Part shown: one piece after another, positions 17,350 through 25,439 of the stretch
Position numbering within the stretch: the first letter of the stretch is position 1
How the letters are laid out: every line of letters starts with the position of its first letter
From: Sterolibacterium sp.
GTDB taxonomy: Bacteria; Pseudomonadota; Gammaproteobacteria; Burkholderiales; Rhodocyclaceae
Assembly (NCBI GenBank): GCA_028713555.1
Contig: JAQTOA010000001.1
Coordinates: 62,001 to 126,000, forward strand
Direction of reading: 5' to 3'
DNA length: 64,000 bases
Position numbers and translations under genes: made by a program
The notes under the pieces: generated by a model
The model's database searches: none
The model's input: the letters and a program-made list of their open reading frames with translations, nothing else
What the model was told of the DNA's origin: nothing

Positions 17350-17985
17350 CTAGCCGGCCAAGGGCGGGAACAATTCCTTCAGTCCAATCGCGATCATATC
17401 GACCGCCAGACCCGCCAGCAGGAAGCCGGCGAGACGCTCGATGACATTCAGCTTGTCTGGCGTCAGCCAGCTTTGCATTTTGGCAGCATAATGAAAAGTG
17501 GCCCAAGTGATGATTCCGATCGCCAAGCCAGGCACAACAATGAGCACCAGGTCGGAAGGCTGGCTCAGAGGGCTATTCGCCATCATGTAGGAGAGTGCTC
17601 CCGGACCGGCTAGCAGAGGAATTCCCAAGGGCACGATGCCGCGGCCCTGCCTGTCGGCAGCGGCGGAGGCTTCGGCGGCCGTTTGTTTCACCGCTTTCTC
17701 CTGTCCCAGCACCATGGCAATCGCCAGGATCAGCACGATGATGCCACCGCCTACGCGCATGCCGCCCAGGGACAGCCCGAGCAATTCGAGCAACTGAACG
17801 CCAAACAGCCCGGCTCCCAGCAACGCCACCGCCACCGTGATGCCCAGCAGACGCGCATACTGGCGCTGCAGGACGGTCGTCAGGCCACCGGTCGCCTGCA
17901 AAAACAAGGGGATCAGTCCGAACGGCTCTACCAGCGCCAGCAGGGTGATGGTCTTCTTTAGAAGTTGTAACCACATGGACAACAT
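17350..17985 (-). CDS. MarC/YchE-family integral membrane protein
   Basis: 211 residues with six predicted membrane segments in two homologous halves. The first half carries LLALVEPFGLIPLF and the second IPLLAGPGALSYMM, both typical MarC-family motifs with a conserved Pro-Gly in the loop. The family is found widely in the inner membrane, and no transport substrate is firmly established. The hydrophilic loop near residues 95-115 (EKAVKQTAAEASAAADRQ) links the halves. It is the last gene on the leftward side after the sulfur genes; there is no sign that it belongs to them beyond orientation. Confidence 0.85.
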   Translation of the reverse strand: MLSMWLQLLKKTITLLALVEPFGLIPLFLQATGGLTTVLQRQYARLLGITVAVALLGAGLFGVQLLELLGLSLGGMRVGGGIIVLILAIAMVLGQEKAVKQTAAEASAAADRQGRGIVPLGIPLLAGPGALSYMMANSPLSQPSDLVLIVVPGLAIGIITWATFHYAAKMQSWLTPDKLNVIERLAGFLLAGLAVDMIAIGLKELFPPLAG

Positions 17986-18014
17986 GATACGCCCAGCGGC
18001 TCAAAGAGCCTGCC

Positions 18015-19127
18015 TCAAGCTTCGTGCATCAGCAAGTAGTACTGGATTTTCATGGTGATGGCCGCGCCGCTGATGATCGAGAAAAATGTCAGGAAGGAGC
18101 CCATCGACAAGGTCGACACGCCGGTCAGCCCCTGACCAATGGTACATCCGGCCGCGGTAACTCCACCGAATCCCATCAGCATGGCGCCGGCGATGTGGCG
18201 CAGCATATCTTCCGAAGATGAAAAATGCTCCAAACGAAACGAATTGGAAAGCATTGCGTAAATGAACGAGCCAATGGCGATACCGCAGGTGGTAGCGATG
18301 CCGAAGGTCATTGCCTTCGAGGTGTCCGACCAGTAGGACAGCAGTTCTACGCTATAAGCAATTGGGCCGGTGAAGGACATCGATTCGGCCAAATGAGAAT
18401 TGGTTCCGAAATAGCTGAGCTCTAGCGTGTCCGGGTTTTCAGCCAGTCCGAGATGGCCGGTGACATACCAGCCGCCGATGACCACTAGGCCGATGAGCAG
18501 GCCGGCCAGATTGTTGTCGAATTGTTTGCGGAATTCCCCATCCTTGAAGACGAAAGCCAGCAAAGCCAGCGAAATGATACCAGTCACGACGAGCTGCATG
18601 GTCTTAAAATCCAACCCACCAATGCTTCCCAGCACTGCGGGAATTGTTTGCCCCTGGTCAAACACGAGAGTGAACATGGGCGCCTGGAGAACCTTGAGGC
18701 GGATAATTCCGAGTACCCCCTTCATGGTCGTCATCGCCGCAAAACCAAAGAATACAAAGACGACCAGGGATTTCAGGTTGCCGCTGCCGATGCGCGCCAG
18801 GGTTTTGTTGCCGCAACCGGAAGCGAGCGTCATGCCAATACCGAAGCACATCCCGCCCACCACATAGGCCAACCAAGGGAAAACGTTACCCGTATAGCTG
18901 GTCCTGGAAATATCCAGATAGCCCAGGTAGGCAAGTCCATTGGTGCCGATCATCGCCACGGCGATTGCCAGGAGCCAGGCGCGCATGCGGCCCCAGTCGC
19001 CCATGTTGACGATGTCCGAAACGGCGCCCATGGTGCAGAAGTTACAGCGGTTGGCAACGAAGCCAAACACGGTGCCAAGCCCGACACCCCACAAGATGAT
19101 TGTTTCGGCAAGATTTCCAAGTGTCAT
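18015..19127 (-). CDS. YeeE/YedE-family (SoxT-like) sulfur transporter
   Basis: A 370-residue polytopic inner-membrane protein with about nine to ten hydrophobic helices. Conserved Cys-containing loops typical of YeeE/YedE thiosulfate channels are visible: NRCNFCTMGA near residue 27, LASGCGNKTLARIG near residue 102 and AAGCTIGQGLTGVS near residue 325. These Cys line the thiosulfate path in characterised family members. It starts 24 bases after soxZ, so it is very likely co-transcribed with soxYZ. It would move thiosulfate or a related sulfur species across the membrane for, or away from, the periplasmic SoxYZ carrier. Confidence 0.88.
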   Translation of the reverse strand: MTLGNLAETIILWGVGLGTVFGFVANRCNFCTMGAVSDIVNMGDWGRMRAWLLAIAVAMIGTNGLAYLGYLDISRTSYTGNVFPWLAYVVGGMCFGIGMTLASGCGNKTLARIGSGNLKSLVVFVFFGFAAMTTMKGVLGIIRLKVLQAPMFTLVFDQGQTIPAVLGSIGGLDFKTMQLVVTGIISLALLAFVFKDGEFRKQFDNNLAGLLIGLVVIGGWYVTGHLGLAENPDTLELSYFGTNSHLAESMSFTGPIAYSVELLSYWSDTSKAMTFGIATTCGIAIGSFIYAMLSNSFRLEHFSSSEDMLRHIAGAMLMGFGGVTAAGCTIGQGLTGVSTLSMGSFLTFFSIISGAAITMKIQYYLLMHEA

Positions 19128-19151
19128 GATGGCGATGTCCTTAAACGGCTG

Positions 19152-19466
19152 TCAAGCGACGAATGTTTCGCCATTAAACGTTTCGCCCTTGTTATCCATG
19201 GCTTTGATCGCCACCTTGTCGCCCGCCTTGGCGCCCTTGACGCGGAATCCTACGACGGGATTTTTCGAAACCGACGGACCCCACTGCGCATCGAGTACGG
19301 TTTTTCCGTTCAGCGTAGCGACTACCTGCTTGATAAAGTGGGCAGGGATGACCTGCCCGCTGGCGGGATCCTTGCGCAGCCCGGTTTCCATGATGTGGTC
19401 CATGCGCGCTTTGACTTCGACGACATCACCTTTCAATGTCGCGCGAATTTTTATGCCCTCTGTCAT
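19152..19466 (-). CDS. soxZ: SoxZ, sulfur-carrier complex subunit
   Basis: A 104-residue immunoglobulin-like protein without signal peptide, as usual for SoxZ, which is exported bound to SoxY. The family pattern is clear: KIRATLKGDVVEVKARMDHIMETGLRKD, then the IPAHFIKQVV strand and NGKTVLDAQWGPSVSKNP. It forms a heterodimer with SoxY, whose C-terminal Cys carries the sulfur intermediate. It lies 38 bases after soxY and upstream of the YeeE/YedE gene. Confidence 0.95.
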   Translation of the reverse strand: MTEGIKIRATLKGDVVEVKARMDHIMETGLRKDPASGQVIPAHFIKQVVATLNGKTVLDAQWGPSVSKNPVVGFRVKGAKAGDKVAIKAMDNKGETFNGETFVA

Positions 19467-19504
19467 TATCGTTGTCTCCCGGTCAAATTAGGTGCGATTC
19501 CGAA

Positions 19505-19969
19505 TCAGCAGCCACTGGTGGTTACATTGACTTGCTTGCTGGCGAAATAGGTTTTCCCACCGGCTTTTGCCAGCACCCGGATGCGGGACGACTCCGCCAT
19601 TTTCGCAACCAGGAAAACGTAAGGCTCGGCGTTATTGGAAAATTCAAAATCAGCCAGCAACGGTCGCGGATTCTTCTCGATCAGAATCAAGATCGAAGTG
19701 GTTCCGGGAATCTTGCTGGTTGCCTCCAACTGTACTACGGCGCCGTTCTCCGCATTGTCGGGCGCATTGATAAGGATATCCTTGCTCTCGGTGGCACTCA
19801 CGCCACCCACGCTTTTCAAGGAATCAGCCAAGACCGTCGCATCGAAAGCCGCTTTGTTCCATTCTGCGGCCAATGCCTTGACGGGCTTGAGCAAACCAGA
19901 GGCCATGGCGATTGTCAATGCACCCACCGAGCCAAAGCGGCCCAGAAAAACTCTCCGCATCAAATTCAT
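19505..19969 (-). CDS. soxY: SoxY, sulfur-carrier protein with a shortened C-terminus
   Basis: A 154-residue periplasmic protein that carries sulfur intermediates on a C-terminal Cys. A twin-arginine signal (RRVFLGRFGSVGALTIAMA) covers about the first 35 residues; the mature part has the SoxY pattern including INAPDNAENGAVV and KNPRPLLADFEF. The usual swinging arm ends GGCGG. Here the protein ends TTSGC: the carrier Cys is the very last residue and the final Gly-Gly is missing. The ATG at 19969 is supported by GGGGAGG upstream and leaves the Tat signal at the N-terminus; the longer frame to 20059 is less likely. Confidence 0.93.
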   Translation of the reverse strand: MNLMRRVFLGRFGSVGALTIAMASGLLKPVKALAAEWNKAAFDATVLADSLKSVGGVSATESKDILINAPDNAENGAVVQLEATSKIPGTTSILILIEKNPRPLLADFEFSNNAEPYVFLVAKMAESSRIRVLAKAGGKTYFASKQVNVTTSGC

Positions 19970-20324
19970 TTCGCGGTCCTCCCCTGTGATGTTGTAAAGT
20001 TGGAATAGACTTTTGTCACTTTCGCGCATTGTAGGTATGAACGCCATCCGGCAACCCAAAATTTTATAATTGACCGATCAAAAGCCCATTTATCTTGAAC
20101 TGCTAATGTACTGTTGCGATGCGCACACTTTAGATCGCGCGATTCGATTCCTTTGCCGGTGGAGCATCATGCCATGATCAAACATTTCCATCGCTTCACA
20201 AGAACAATCGATGATGAAGGCACGATCTCCATAGTAAGTTAAAGCTCCGGCCGAGTAGGATTGATCTTTGGTTGAATCCATCTGTTTTAAGTCGTAATAA
20301 AACCGCAAAATAAGGAGGAATAAG
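19970..20324. other. Divergent regulatory gap between soxY and fccA
   Basis: 355 bases without a gene I can support, AT-rich compared with its surroundings. It must hold the promoters of the soxYZ operon (leftward) and fccAB (rightward). A TATAAT-like string (TTTATAATTGACC near 20063) and several AT-rich patches occur, but no spacing convinces me. A 22-codon reading frame at 20174-20242 was seen and not called. Confidence 0.5.
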
Positions 20325-20900
20325 ATGAGACAAAAGCTATGCAATCTTGCTTTGTTTGCAGGAGGGGTTGCCCTCAGTTCGGCGTTGTGGGCCGCCAGCG
20401 CCACGCCCGAGGTGCTGTCTTATACCTGCAACGGCTGCCATGGAACCGGCGGCAACAGCGCCGGGCTAAGCAACCCCAGCATTGCCGGCGTGCCGGCGAA
20501 GTATTTTGAAAATGCGATGAAGGAATTCAAGAGCGGGACGCGTCCTTCGACCATCATGGGACGCCTTGCCAAGGGATATTCCGACGAGGAAGTTAAGCTC
20601 ATGGCCGATTACTTCGCCGCGCAGAAGATCGTCCGCACCAAGCAAGCGGTGGATGCAAAGAAGGTCGCCCAAGGCAAGAAGCTGCATCAGAAAAACTGCG
20701 AGATGTGCCACCAGAAGGATGGGCGTCAGTCAGGAGCAGGCGGCGTGCTAGCCGGGCAATGGAAGGAGTATCTCCAGGTCACCTTCAACGAGTATCGTTC
20801 AGGCAAACGCAACATGCCGAAGATGATGGCGCAGAGAATGGAAGGATTGAGCGACGCTGAGGTAGAAGCTCTGACCCATTTCTACGCAAGCCAACAATAA
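20325..20900 (+). CDS. fccA: Dihaem cytochrome c, flavocytochrome c sulfide dehydrogenase subunit
   Basis: A 191-residue periplasmic cytochrome with a Sec signal peptide (MRQKLCNLALFAGGVALSSALWA). Two haem-attachment motifs are present, CNGCH (Cys35-His39) and CEMCH (Cys125-His129), each with a later Met likely to be the sixth ligand. Two c4-like halves of about 80 residues match the dihaem FccA subunit. It accepts electrons from FccB during sulfide oxidation to sulfur and passes them to other c-type cytochromes. A very strong AAGGAGGAAT site precedes the ATG. FccB follows after 20 bases. Confidence 0.9.
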   Translation: MRQKLCNLALFAGGVALSSALWAASATPEVLSYTCNGCHGTGGNSAGLSNPSIAGVPAKYFENAMKEFKSGTRPSTIMGRLAKGYSDEEVKLMADYFAAQKIVRTKQAVDAKKVAQGKKLHQKNCEMCHQKDGRQSGAGGVLAGQWKEYLQVTFNEYRSGKRNMPKMMAQRMEGLSDAEVEALTHFYASQQ

Positions 20901-20920
20901 GCTACCCGGAGGAGAACAAC

Positions 20921-22219
20921 ATGCCTATGAATCGCAGAAATTTCATCAAACTGGTAGGCGTCGCCACAGGCGTCGGACTGGTGGGTGTTCCTTACATTTC
21001 CAGCGCCGCCGAAATTATGCCCAATAAGGGTCGCCGTGTGGTGGTGGTCGGCGGCGGCTCCGGTGGCGCTATTGTCGCTAAGTATCTGCGCATGGCCGAT
21101 CCGTCGATCGAAGTGGTGCTGATCGAGCGCGAGAAGAATTACATCGCCTGCCCGCTGAGCAATCTGGTGCTCGCTGGCCTGCGCACGCTGGAGGAAAATA
21201 CCATCACGCTCGGTGGCCTGGCTGCCAAGCATGGCATCAAGCTGGTCTATGACGATGTCACCGCAGTGGACCCCGTCGCCAAGCAGGTGATGGTCTCCGC
21301 CGGAGCGATCTCCTACGACCGGCTGGTGCTCTCGCCCGGCGTCGATTACCGCTTCGAGGAGATCGAAGGCTACGATATGGCCAAGACACCGGAGATCATG
21401 CCGCACGCATGGAAGGCCGGCCCACAGACCTTGCTGCTGAAAAACCAGTTGGCTCAGATGAAGGATGGCGGTACGGTGGTCATGACCATTCCCCAGGCTC
21501 CCTACCGTTGCCCGCCGGGACCTTACGAGCGCATCAGTATGATTGCGCTCTACCTGCAAAGGAACAAGCCCAAGTCCAAGATCATCGTCTGGGATGCCAA
21601 CGAAACTATCGTCGCCAAGGCCGCCTTGTTCAAGAAGGGTTGGGCCAAGCATTACGGCTATGACGACAAGGACTCGACCAAGGGGATCATCGAATACCAC
21701 GGCAACAGCAAGCTGGCCAAGGTCGACGTGGCCGCCATGACGGTGGACAATGGCGTCGAAATGCTCAAGGGCGACGTGATCAACGTCATCCCGCCGCAAA
21801 GAGCCAGCGCGATCGCGCAACAAGCCGGCGCGGTCAACCCGGACAAGAGATGGTGTCCGGTCAACCAGATCACTTTCGAGTCCACCCTGGTCAAGGACAT
21901 CCATGTGATCGGCGATGCCTGCATCGCCGGGGCGCTGCCGAAATCCACCTATGCCGCCAACTCCGAGGCCAAGGTCTGCGCACTCAACATCGCCCGCGCC
22001 ATGAACGGCAAGGAATTGATTGCACCATCGCACGTCAATGTCTGTTACAGCTATCTCACCGACAAGGAAGCGGTGTCGGTGTCCGGGATATACAAGGAGG
22101 CGGAAGGCAAGACCATCGCCATTCCGAACTCCGGCGGCTTGTCCCCGGATCTCTCCGAGTTGGAAGCGGTCTATGCCAGGAGCTGGATGCAAAACATCTT
22201 AGCCGAAATGACGACCTGA
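20921..22219 (+). CDS. fccB: Flavocytochrome c sulfide dehydrogenase, flavoprotein subunit
   Basis: A 432-residue FAD enzyme oxidising sulfide to sulfur compounds in the periplasm. It has a Tat signal (NRRNFIKLVGVATGVGLVG), the dinucleotide loop VVVVGGGSGGA at about residue 42, and IACPLSNLVL whose Cys is at the position that binds FAD covalently in FccB. YRCPPGPYER and the NVCYSYLTDKEAVSV segment carry the two Cys of the expected redox disulfide. The second FAD-binding motif is HVIGDACIAGALPKS. GGAGGAGAACAAC precedes the ATG. It ends at a clear terminator. Together with soxYZ and the YeeE/YedE gene it points to use of reduced sulfur compounds. Confidence 0.93.
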   Translation: MPMNRRNFIKLVGVATGVGLVGVPYISSAAEIMPNKGRRVVVVGGGSGGAIVAKYLRMADPSIEVVLIEREKNYIACPLSNLVLAGLRTLEENTITLGGLAAKHGIKLVYDDVTAVDPVAKQVMVSAGAISYDRLVLSPGVDYRFEEIEGYDMAKTPEIMPHAWKAGPQTLLLKNQLAQMKDGGTVVMTIPQAPYRCPPGPYERISMIALYLQRNKPKSKIIVWDANETIVAKAALFKKGWAKHYGYDDKDSTKGIIEYHGNSKLAKVDVAAMTVDNGVEMLKGDVINVIPPQRASAIAQQAGAVNPDKRWCPVNQITFESTLVKDIHVIGDACIAGALPKSTYAANSEAKVCALNIARAMNGKELIAPSHVNVCYSYLTDKEAVSVSGIYKEAEGKTIAIPNSGGLSPDLSELEAVYARSWMQNILAEMTT

Positions 22220-22239
22220 GGTTGGATCGTTACCGGGGA

Positions 22240-22266
22240 AAGCCCGCAATGCCGCGGGCTTTTTTA
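22240..22266. terminator. Rho-independent terminator between fccB and dut
   Basis: Stem AAGCCCGC/GCGGGCTT with a six-base loop, followed on the plus strand by TTTTTATTT. It ends the fccAB transcript and touches the stop codon of the convergent dut gene. The A-rich left side makes it partly usable in the other direction. Confidence 0.85.
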
Positions 22267-22725
22267 TTTCTTCCCGGTACTTCCGAAGCCACCCGCACCC
22301 CGATCGCTCTCGGCAAAGTCATCGACCACATTGAAGTCAGCCTGCAATACCGGAACCACCACCAATTGCGCCAGGCGGTCGAGCGGGTTGAGCGTGAAAA
22401 TATCCTTGCCGCGATTCCAGGTGGAAATGAAAATCTCGCCCTGATAGTCGGAATCGATCAGGCCGACCAGGTTGCCCAGCACAATGCCATGTTTGTGGCC
22501 GAGTCCCGAGCGCGGTAGGATCAGCGCCGCCAGCCCCGGGTTGGCGATGTGGATGGCGATGCCGGCGGGGATCAGATGAGTCTCGCCGGGATGCAACAGC
22601 AACGGCGCGGCAATGCAGGCGCGCAGGTCGAGCCCGGCGGCGCCCGGCGTGGCATAGTGTGCGGCAAACTTGCCAGCGGCGTCGCGCAGGCGAGGATCGA
22701 GAATCTTGACGTTAATGCGCTGCAT
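22264..22725 (-). CDS. dut: dUTP diphosphatase
   Basis: A 153-residue trimeric dUTPase, hydrolysing dUTP to dUMP and diphosphate to keep uracil out of DNA. The conserved motifs appear in order: [29 protein letters not shown] (catalytic Asp), a [11 protein letters not shown] strand and the C-terminal P-loop-like [11 protein letters not shown]. Its ATG follows coaBC by three bases, the usual coaBC-dut operon. Confidence 0.97.
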   Translation of the reverse strand: MQRINVKILDPRLRDAAGKFAAHYATPGAAGLDLRACIAAPLLLHPGETHLIPAGIAIHIANPGLAALILPRSGLGHKHGIVLGNLVGLIDSDYQGEIFISTWNRGKDIFTLNPLDRLAQLVVVPVLQADFNVVDDFAESDRGAGGFGSTGKK

Positions 22726-22728
22726 GCT

Positions 22729-23919
22729 TTAACTTTTCCCCATTAGTTTCACGATATGGGCGACGATGCCGCGCGCCACCTCTAATTTGACTCCCGGCGG
22801 CAGCGCATGGCTGCCGTTGGCATCGAACAGCACCACCGAGTTGGTATCGCCGCCGAGCCCCTCCTGCACCAGATTTCCCACCACCAACGGCAGTTTCTTG
22901 GCTTGGCGCTTGCCTTCGGCATAGGCCGCCAGATCTCGGCTCTCCGCAGCAAAGCCGACGCAAAACGGCGCTTGCGGCAGGGCCGCGATTTCTGCCAGGA
23001 TGTCAGGGTTTTGCAGTAATTCAATTGTCATTGAATTGCCGTTTTTCTTGATTTTATGGGTGGCGACTTGCGCTGGACGATAGTCGGCTACTGCCGCCAC
23101 GGCAATGAAAATGTCAAACTCGGCGACCGACTTCAATACGGCTGTGCGCATTTCCTCCGCGCTACGCACATCGATGCGCGTGACGCCGCGCGGCGTCTCC
23201 TGGCTCATCGGACCGGCCACCAGCGTCACCTGCGCACCGGCGCCCAGGCAAGCGCGAGCCAAGGCAAAGCCCATCTTGCCGGAACTGATGTTGGTCAGGC
23301 CGCGCACCGGATCGAGCGCTTCAAAAGTCGGTCCGGCGGTCAACAACACTTTCTTGCCGGCAAGAGACTTTGGCTGAAAGAAGGAGACCAGTTCCTCGAA
23401 TAGTTCGCCGGCTTCGAGCATGCGCCCCGGCCCGACTTCGCCGCAGGCCTGCTCCCCGCTGGCAGGGCCGAGCAGCACCACGCCATCGGCGGCGAGTTGC
23501 GCCACATTGCGCAGCGTGGCGGGGTTTTCCCACATCTGCCGATTCATCGCCGGAGCCAGCAGCAAGGGGCATTCGCGCGCCAGGCAAAGTGTCGACAGCA
23601 GATCGTCGGCGAGCCCATGGGCGACCTTGGCAAGAAAATCGGCAGTTGCCGGAGCGACCAGGATGGCGTCCGCGCCGCGCGTCAAATCGATGTGCGCCAT
23701 GCCATTGGTCATGCGCTGATCCCACAGATCGCTCCACACCGGCTGGCCGGTAAGCGCCTGGAAGGTAGCGGGACCGATGAAATGCGCAGCGGCTTCGGTT
23801 AGCACCACATCCACGCGCGCCTTAGCCTTGACCAATTGGCGCGCCAGCTCTGCCGCCTTGTAAGCCGCGATCCCTCCGGTGACGCCGAGCACAATGCGCT
23901 TGCCGGTAAGTTCTGTCAT
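22729..23919 (-). CDS. coaBC: Bifunctional phosphopantothenoylcysteine decarboxylase / phosphopantothenate-cysteine ligase
   Basis: 396 residues, catalysing two consecutive steps of coenzyme A synthesis. The N-terminal CoaC flavoprotein domain (about 1-190) has VLGVTGGIAAYK, HIDLTRGADAILVAPATADF with the active His, and APAMNRQMW. The C-terminal CoaB domain (about 195-396) has LTAGPTFEALDPVRGLTNIS, SSGKMG and AAVADYRP...KIKK, the CTP- and substrate-binding parts. It is divergent from radC with 40 bases between starts and leads the coaBC-dut operon. Confidence 0.97.
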   Translation of the reverse strand: MTELTGKRIVLGVTGGIAAYKAAELARQLVKAKARVDVVLTEAAAHFIGPATFQALTGQPVWSDLWDQRMTNGMAHIDLTRGADAILVAPATADFLAKVAHGLADDLLSTLCLARECPLLLAPAMNRQMWENPATLRNVAQLAADGVVLLGPASGEQACGEVGPGRMLEAGELFEELVSFFQPKSLAGKKVLLTAGPTFEALDPVRGLTNISSGKMGFALARACLGAGAQVTLVAGPMSQETPRGVTRIDVRSAEEMRTAVLKSVAEFDIFIAVAAVADYRPAQVATHKIKKNGNSMTIELLQNPDILAEIAALPQAPFCVGFAAESRDLAAYAEGKRQAKKLPLVVGNLVQEGLGGDTNSVVLFDANGSHALPPGVKLEVARGIVAHIVKLMGKS

Positions 23920-23959
23920 GACGGGTAGAATATCCAGAAGTGATAGCGCATTCTAACCC

Positions 23960-24640
23960 ATGACAATTACCGATTGGCCAGACGACGAGCGCCCTCGTGA
24001 GCGCCTGCTGAAGTTCGGCCCCGCTGCGCTTTCGGATGCCGAGTTGCTGGCGATCTTCTTGCGCGTCGGCGTACGCGGCAAGAGCGCGGTCGACCTTGCT
24101 CGTGATTTGCTGGCGCACTTCGAAGGCAACTTGACTCGACTGGCTGACGCCCCATTGACTCAACTTACCGCCACCAGCGGCATCGGGCCAGCCAAGGCCG
24201 CGCAATTGCAGGCTGCGCTGGAACTGGCCCGGCGCGCCCTGCATGGGCAGATGACGGAACGTGATTTGTTATCTTCCCCCGCTGCAGTGCGCGACTGGCT
24301 GCGACTCAAACTCGGCGGGCTACAGTATGAAGTTTTCGGCGGGCTTTGGCTGGACGCGCAAAACCGCCTGATCCACTATGACGAATTGTTTCGTGGCACG
24401 CTCACGCAGACCAGTGTCTACCCGCGCGAAGTGGTCAAGACCGCTTTGTCGCGCAATGCCGCAGCGGTAATCCTGGCCCATAACCATCCTTCCGGCGTAG
24501 CCGAACCCTCGCACGCTGACGAAACCCTGACCGCTTCGCTGAAGCAAGCGCTGGCGCTGGTTGACGTGAAAGTGCTGGATCACTTTATCGTTGCCGGCAA
24601 CAGTCAACCGGTTTCCTTTGCCGAACGTGGTTTACTCTAA
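23960..24640 (+). CDS. radC: RadC/YeeS-like JAB-domain protein
   Basis: A 226-residue member of the RadC family. The N-terminal helix-hairpin-helix region ([13 protein letters not shown]...[14 protein letters not shown] and [12 protein letters not shown]) is followed by a JAMM-type metal site, AHNHPSG...SHADETLT, near residues 173-190. The family was named after a repair mutant, but its role is unsettled; metalloprotease or nuclease activity has been suggested. It is complete and of normal length. It is read away from coaBC and towards rpmB, whose promoter lies just downstream. Confidence 0.95.
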   Translation: MTITDWPDDERPRERLLKFGPAALSDAELLAIFLRVGVRGKSAVDLARDLLAHFEGNLTRLADAPLTQLTATSGIGPAKAAQLQAALELARRALHGQMTERDLLSSPAAVRDWLRLKLGGLQYEVFGGLWLDAQNRLIHYDELFRGTLTQTSVYPREVVKTALSRNAAAVILAHNHPSGVAEPSHADETLTASLKQALALVDVKVLDHFIVAGNSQPVSFAERGLL

Positions 24641-24657
24641 TGATGGTCGTTCAGGCA

Positions 24658-24679
24658 TGTAGTGAACTTGTAGTGAACT
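24658..24679. repeat. Perfect 11-bp tandem duplication before the rpmB promoter
   Basis: TGTAGTGAACT occurs twice head to tail. The second copy supplies the -35 hexamer (TGAACT) of the predicted rpmBG promoter, so the first copy creates an identical hexamer 11 bases further upstream. Confidence 0.7.
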
Positions 24680-24702
24680 TTCCGTCCATCCTCAGGTATA
24701 AT
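24674..24702 (+). promoter_or_regulatory. Predicted sigma-70 promoter of rpmB-rpmG
   Basis: TGAACT (24674-24679), a 17-base spacer and a perfect TATAAT (24697-24702). Transcription would begin near 24709, giving a leader of about 30 bases before the rpmB ATG. Confidence 0.65.
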
Positions 24703-24740
24703 GCCGCTCCTCGCTGAATACTGAATTCTGGAGCAAAGCT

Positions 24741-24977
24741 ATGTCTCGCGTGTGTCAAGTTACGGGCAAAGGCCCGATGGTCGGGAACAAGGTTTCCCAT
24801 GCCAACAACAGAACCAAGCGCCGTTTTCTGCCGAACCTGCAGAATCGTCGCTATTGGGTGGAATCAGAAAACCGCTGGGTGCGTCTGCGTATTTCCAATG
24901 CCGCCTTGCGCACCATCGATAAAAATGGCATCGATGCCGTCCTCGCCGACTTGCGCGGCCGCGGCGTGTCGATCTGA
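24741..24977 (+). CDS. rpmB: 50S ribosomal protein L28
   Basis: 78 residues, the normal length. The start [23 protein letters not shown] is the L28 signature, followed by [12 protein letters not shown] and ending LRGRGVSI. A component of the large ribosomal subunit. A GGAG-type site lies ten bases before the ATG. It is in an operon with rpmG (27 bases apart), as in most bacteria. Confidence 0.98.
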   Translation: MSRVCQVTGKGPMVGNKVSHANNRTKRRFLPNLQNRRYWVESENRWVRLRISNAALRTIDKNGIDAVLADLRGRGVSI

Positions 24978-25004
24978 TCCCAGCCAACCTAAGCGGAGAC
25001 TATT

Positions 25005-25172
25005 ATGGCCAAAGGCGGACGCGAAAAAATCAAGCTTGAATCTACGGCCGGGACCGGCCATTTCTATACGACCACCAAGAACAAGCGCACCAAGCCCGAA
25101 AAGATGGAGATTATGAAATACGATCCCAAGGTGCGCAAGCATGTCGCCTACAAGGAAGCCAAGCTGAAGTGA
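25005..25172 (+). CDS. rpmG: 50S ribosomal protein L33
   Basis: A 55-residue ribosomal protein: [40 protein letters not shown], then [15 protein letters not shown]. It lacks the zinc-binding Cys pairs found in some L33 versions, so it is the Cys-free form, independent of zinc. A GCGGAG site stands ahead of the ATG at 25005. A rho-independent terminator follows 13 bases after the stop. Confidence 0.97.
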   Translation: MAKGGREKIKLESTAGTGHFYTTTKNKRTKPEKMEIMKYDPKVRKHVAYKEAKLK

Positions 25173-25184
25173 CCTGCGGCAAAT

Positions 25185-25211
25185 AAAAAAACCCGCTTCG
25201 GCGGGTTTTTT
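25185..25211 (+). terminator. Rho-independent terminator of rpmB-rpmG
   Basis: An A-rich left side and CCCGC, loop TTCG, then GCGGG followed by TTTTTT. A textbook intrinsic terminator directly after rpmG. Confidence 0.93.
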
Positions 25212-25346
25212 ATTTGCTGCGGGTGTTAATAAGCACTTGGCCCATTACGTATCGAATCAACGAGATGAGGCAAAAACAAACGCATCTGCAAAAATATTGC
25301 GTGGTGGCGGAAAGTATGCTTTTGGCGTAACGGCGTGGAATCTAGT

Positions 25347-25379
25347 GTTGTGTAATCGTATATAAATAAATTACACAAC
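25347..25379. promoter_or_regulatory. Inverted repeat IR1 upstream of the NTP_transf_8 gene
   Basis: GTTGTGTAAT, 13 AT-rich bases, ATTACACAAC: perfect 10-bp arms. Arm spacing puts both half-sites on the same DNA face, about two turns apart. It is the first of two tandem units repeated at 52 bp. Confidence 0.75.
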
Positions 25380-25398
25380 GCCTCGCGGTAGCGGCTGT

Positions 25399-25431
25399 GT
25401 TGTGTAATAATAACCATATTTATTACGCAAC
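25399..25431. promoter_or_regulatory. Inverted repeat IR2 abutting the NTP_transf_8 start
   Basis: GTTGTGTAAT, 13 bases, ATTACGCAAC: the same unit as IR1 with one changed base in the right arm. The arms can be extended to 12 bp (TAATAA/TTATTA). It ends eight bases before the ATG at 25440, where a ribosome site would normally be, so it probably overlaps the promoter. The rest of 25212-25346 shows only a poor third copy at 25221-25253. Confidence 0.75.
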
Positions 25432-25439
25432 ATCCCTCC

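Noticed and set aside
20174-20242. 22-codon frame upstream of fccA as a leader peptide
   Set aside because: No strong ribosome site and no regulatory codon run; too short to support.
20882-22192. Long open frame antisense to fccB (436 codons)
   Set aside because: It mirrors the high-GC coding frame of fccB, has a His/Asp/Gly-rich translation with no family character and no ribosome site.
25221-25253. Third copy of the inverted repeat before the NTP_transf_8 gene
   Set aside because: Right arm matches in seven of ten and left arm in five of ten positions; spacing is not on the 52-bp register.
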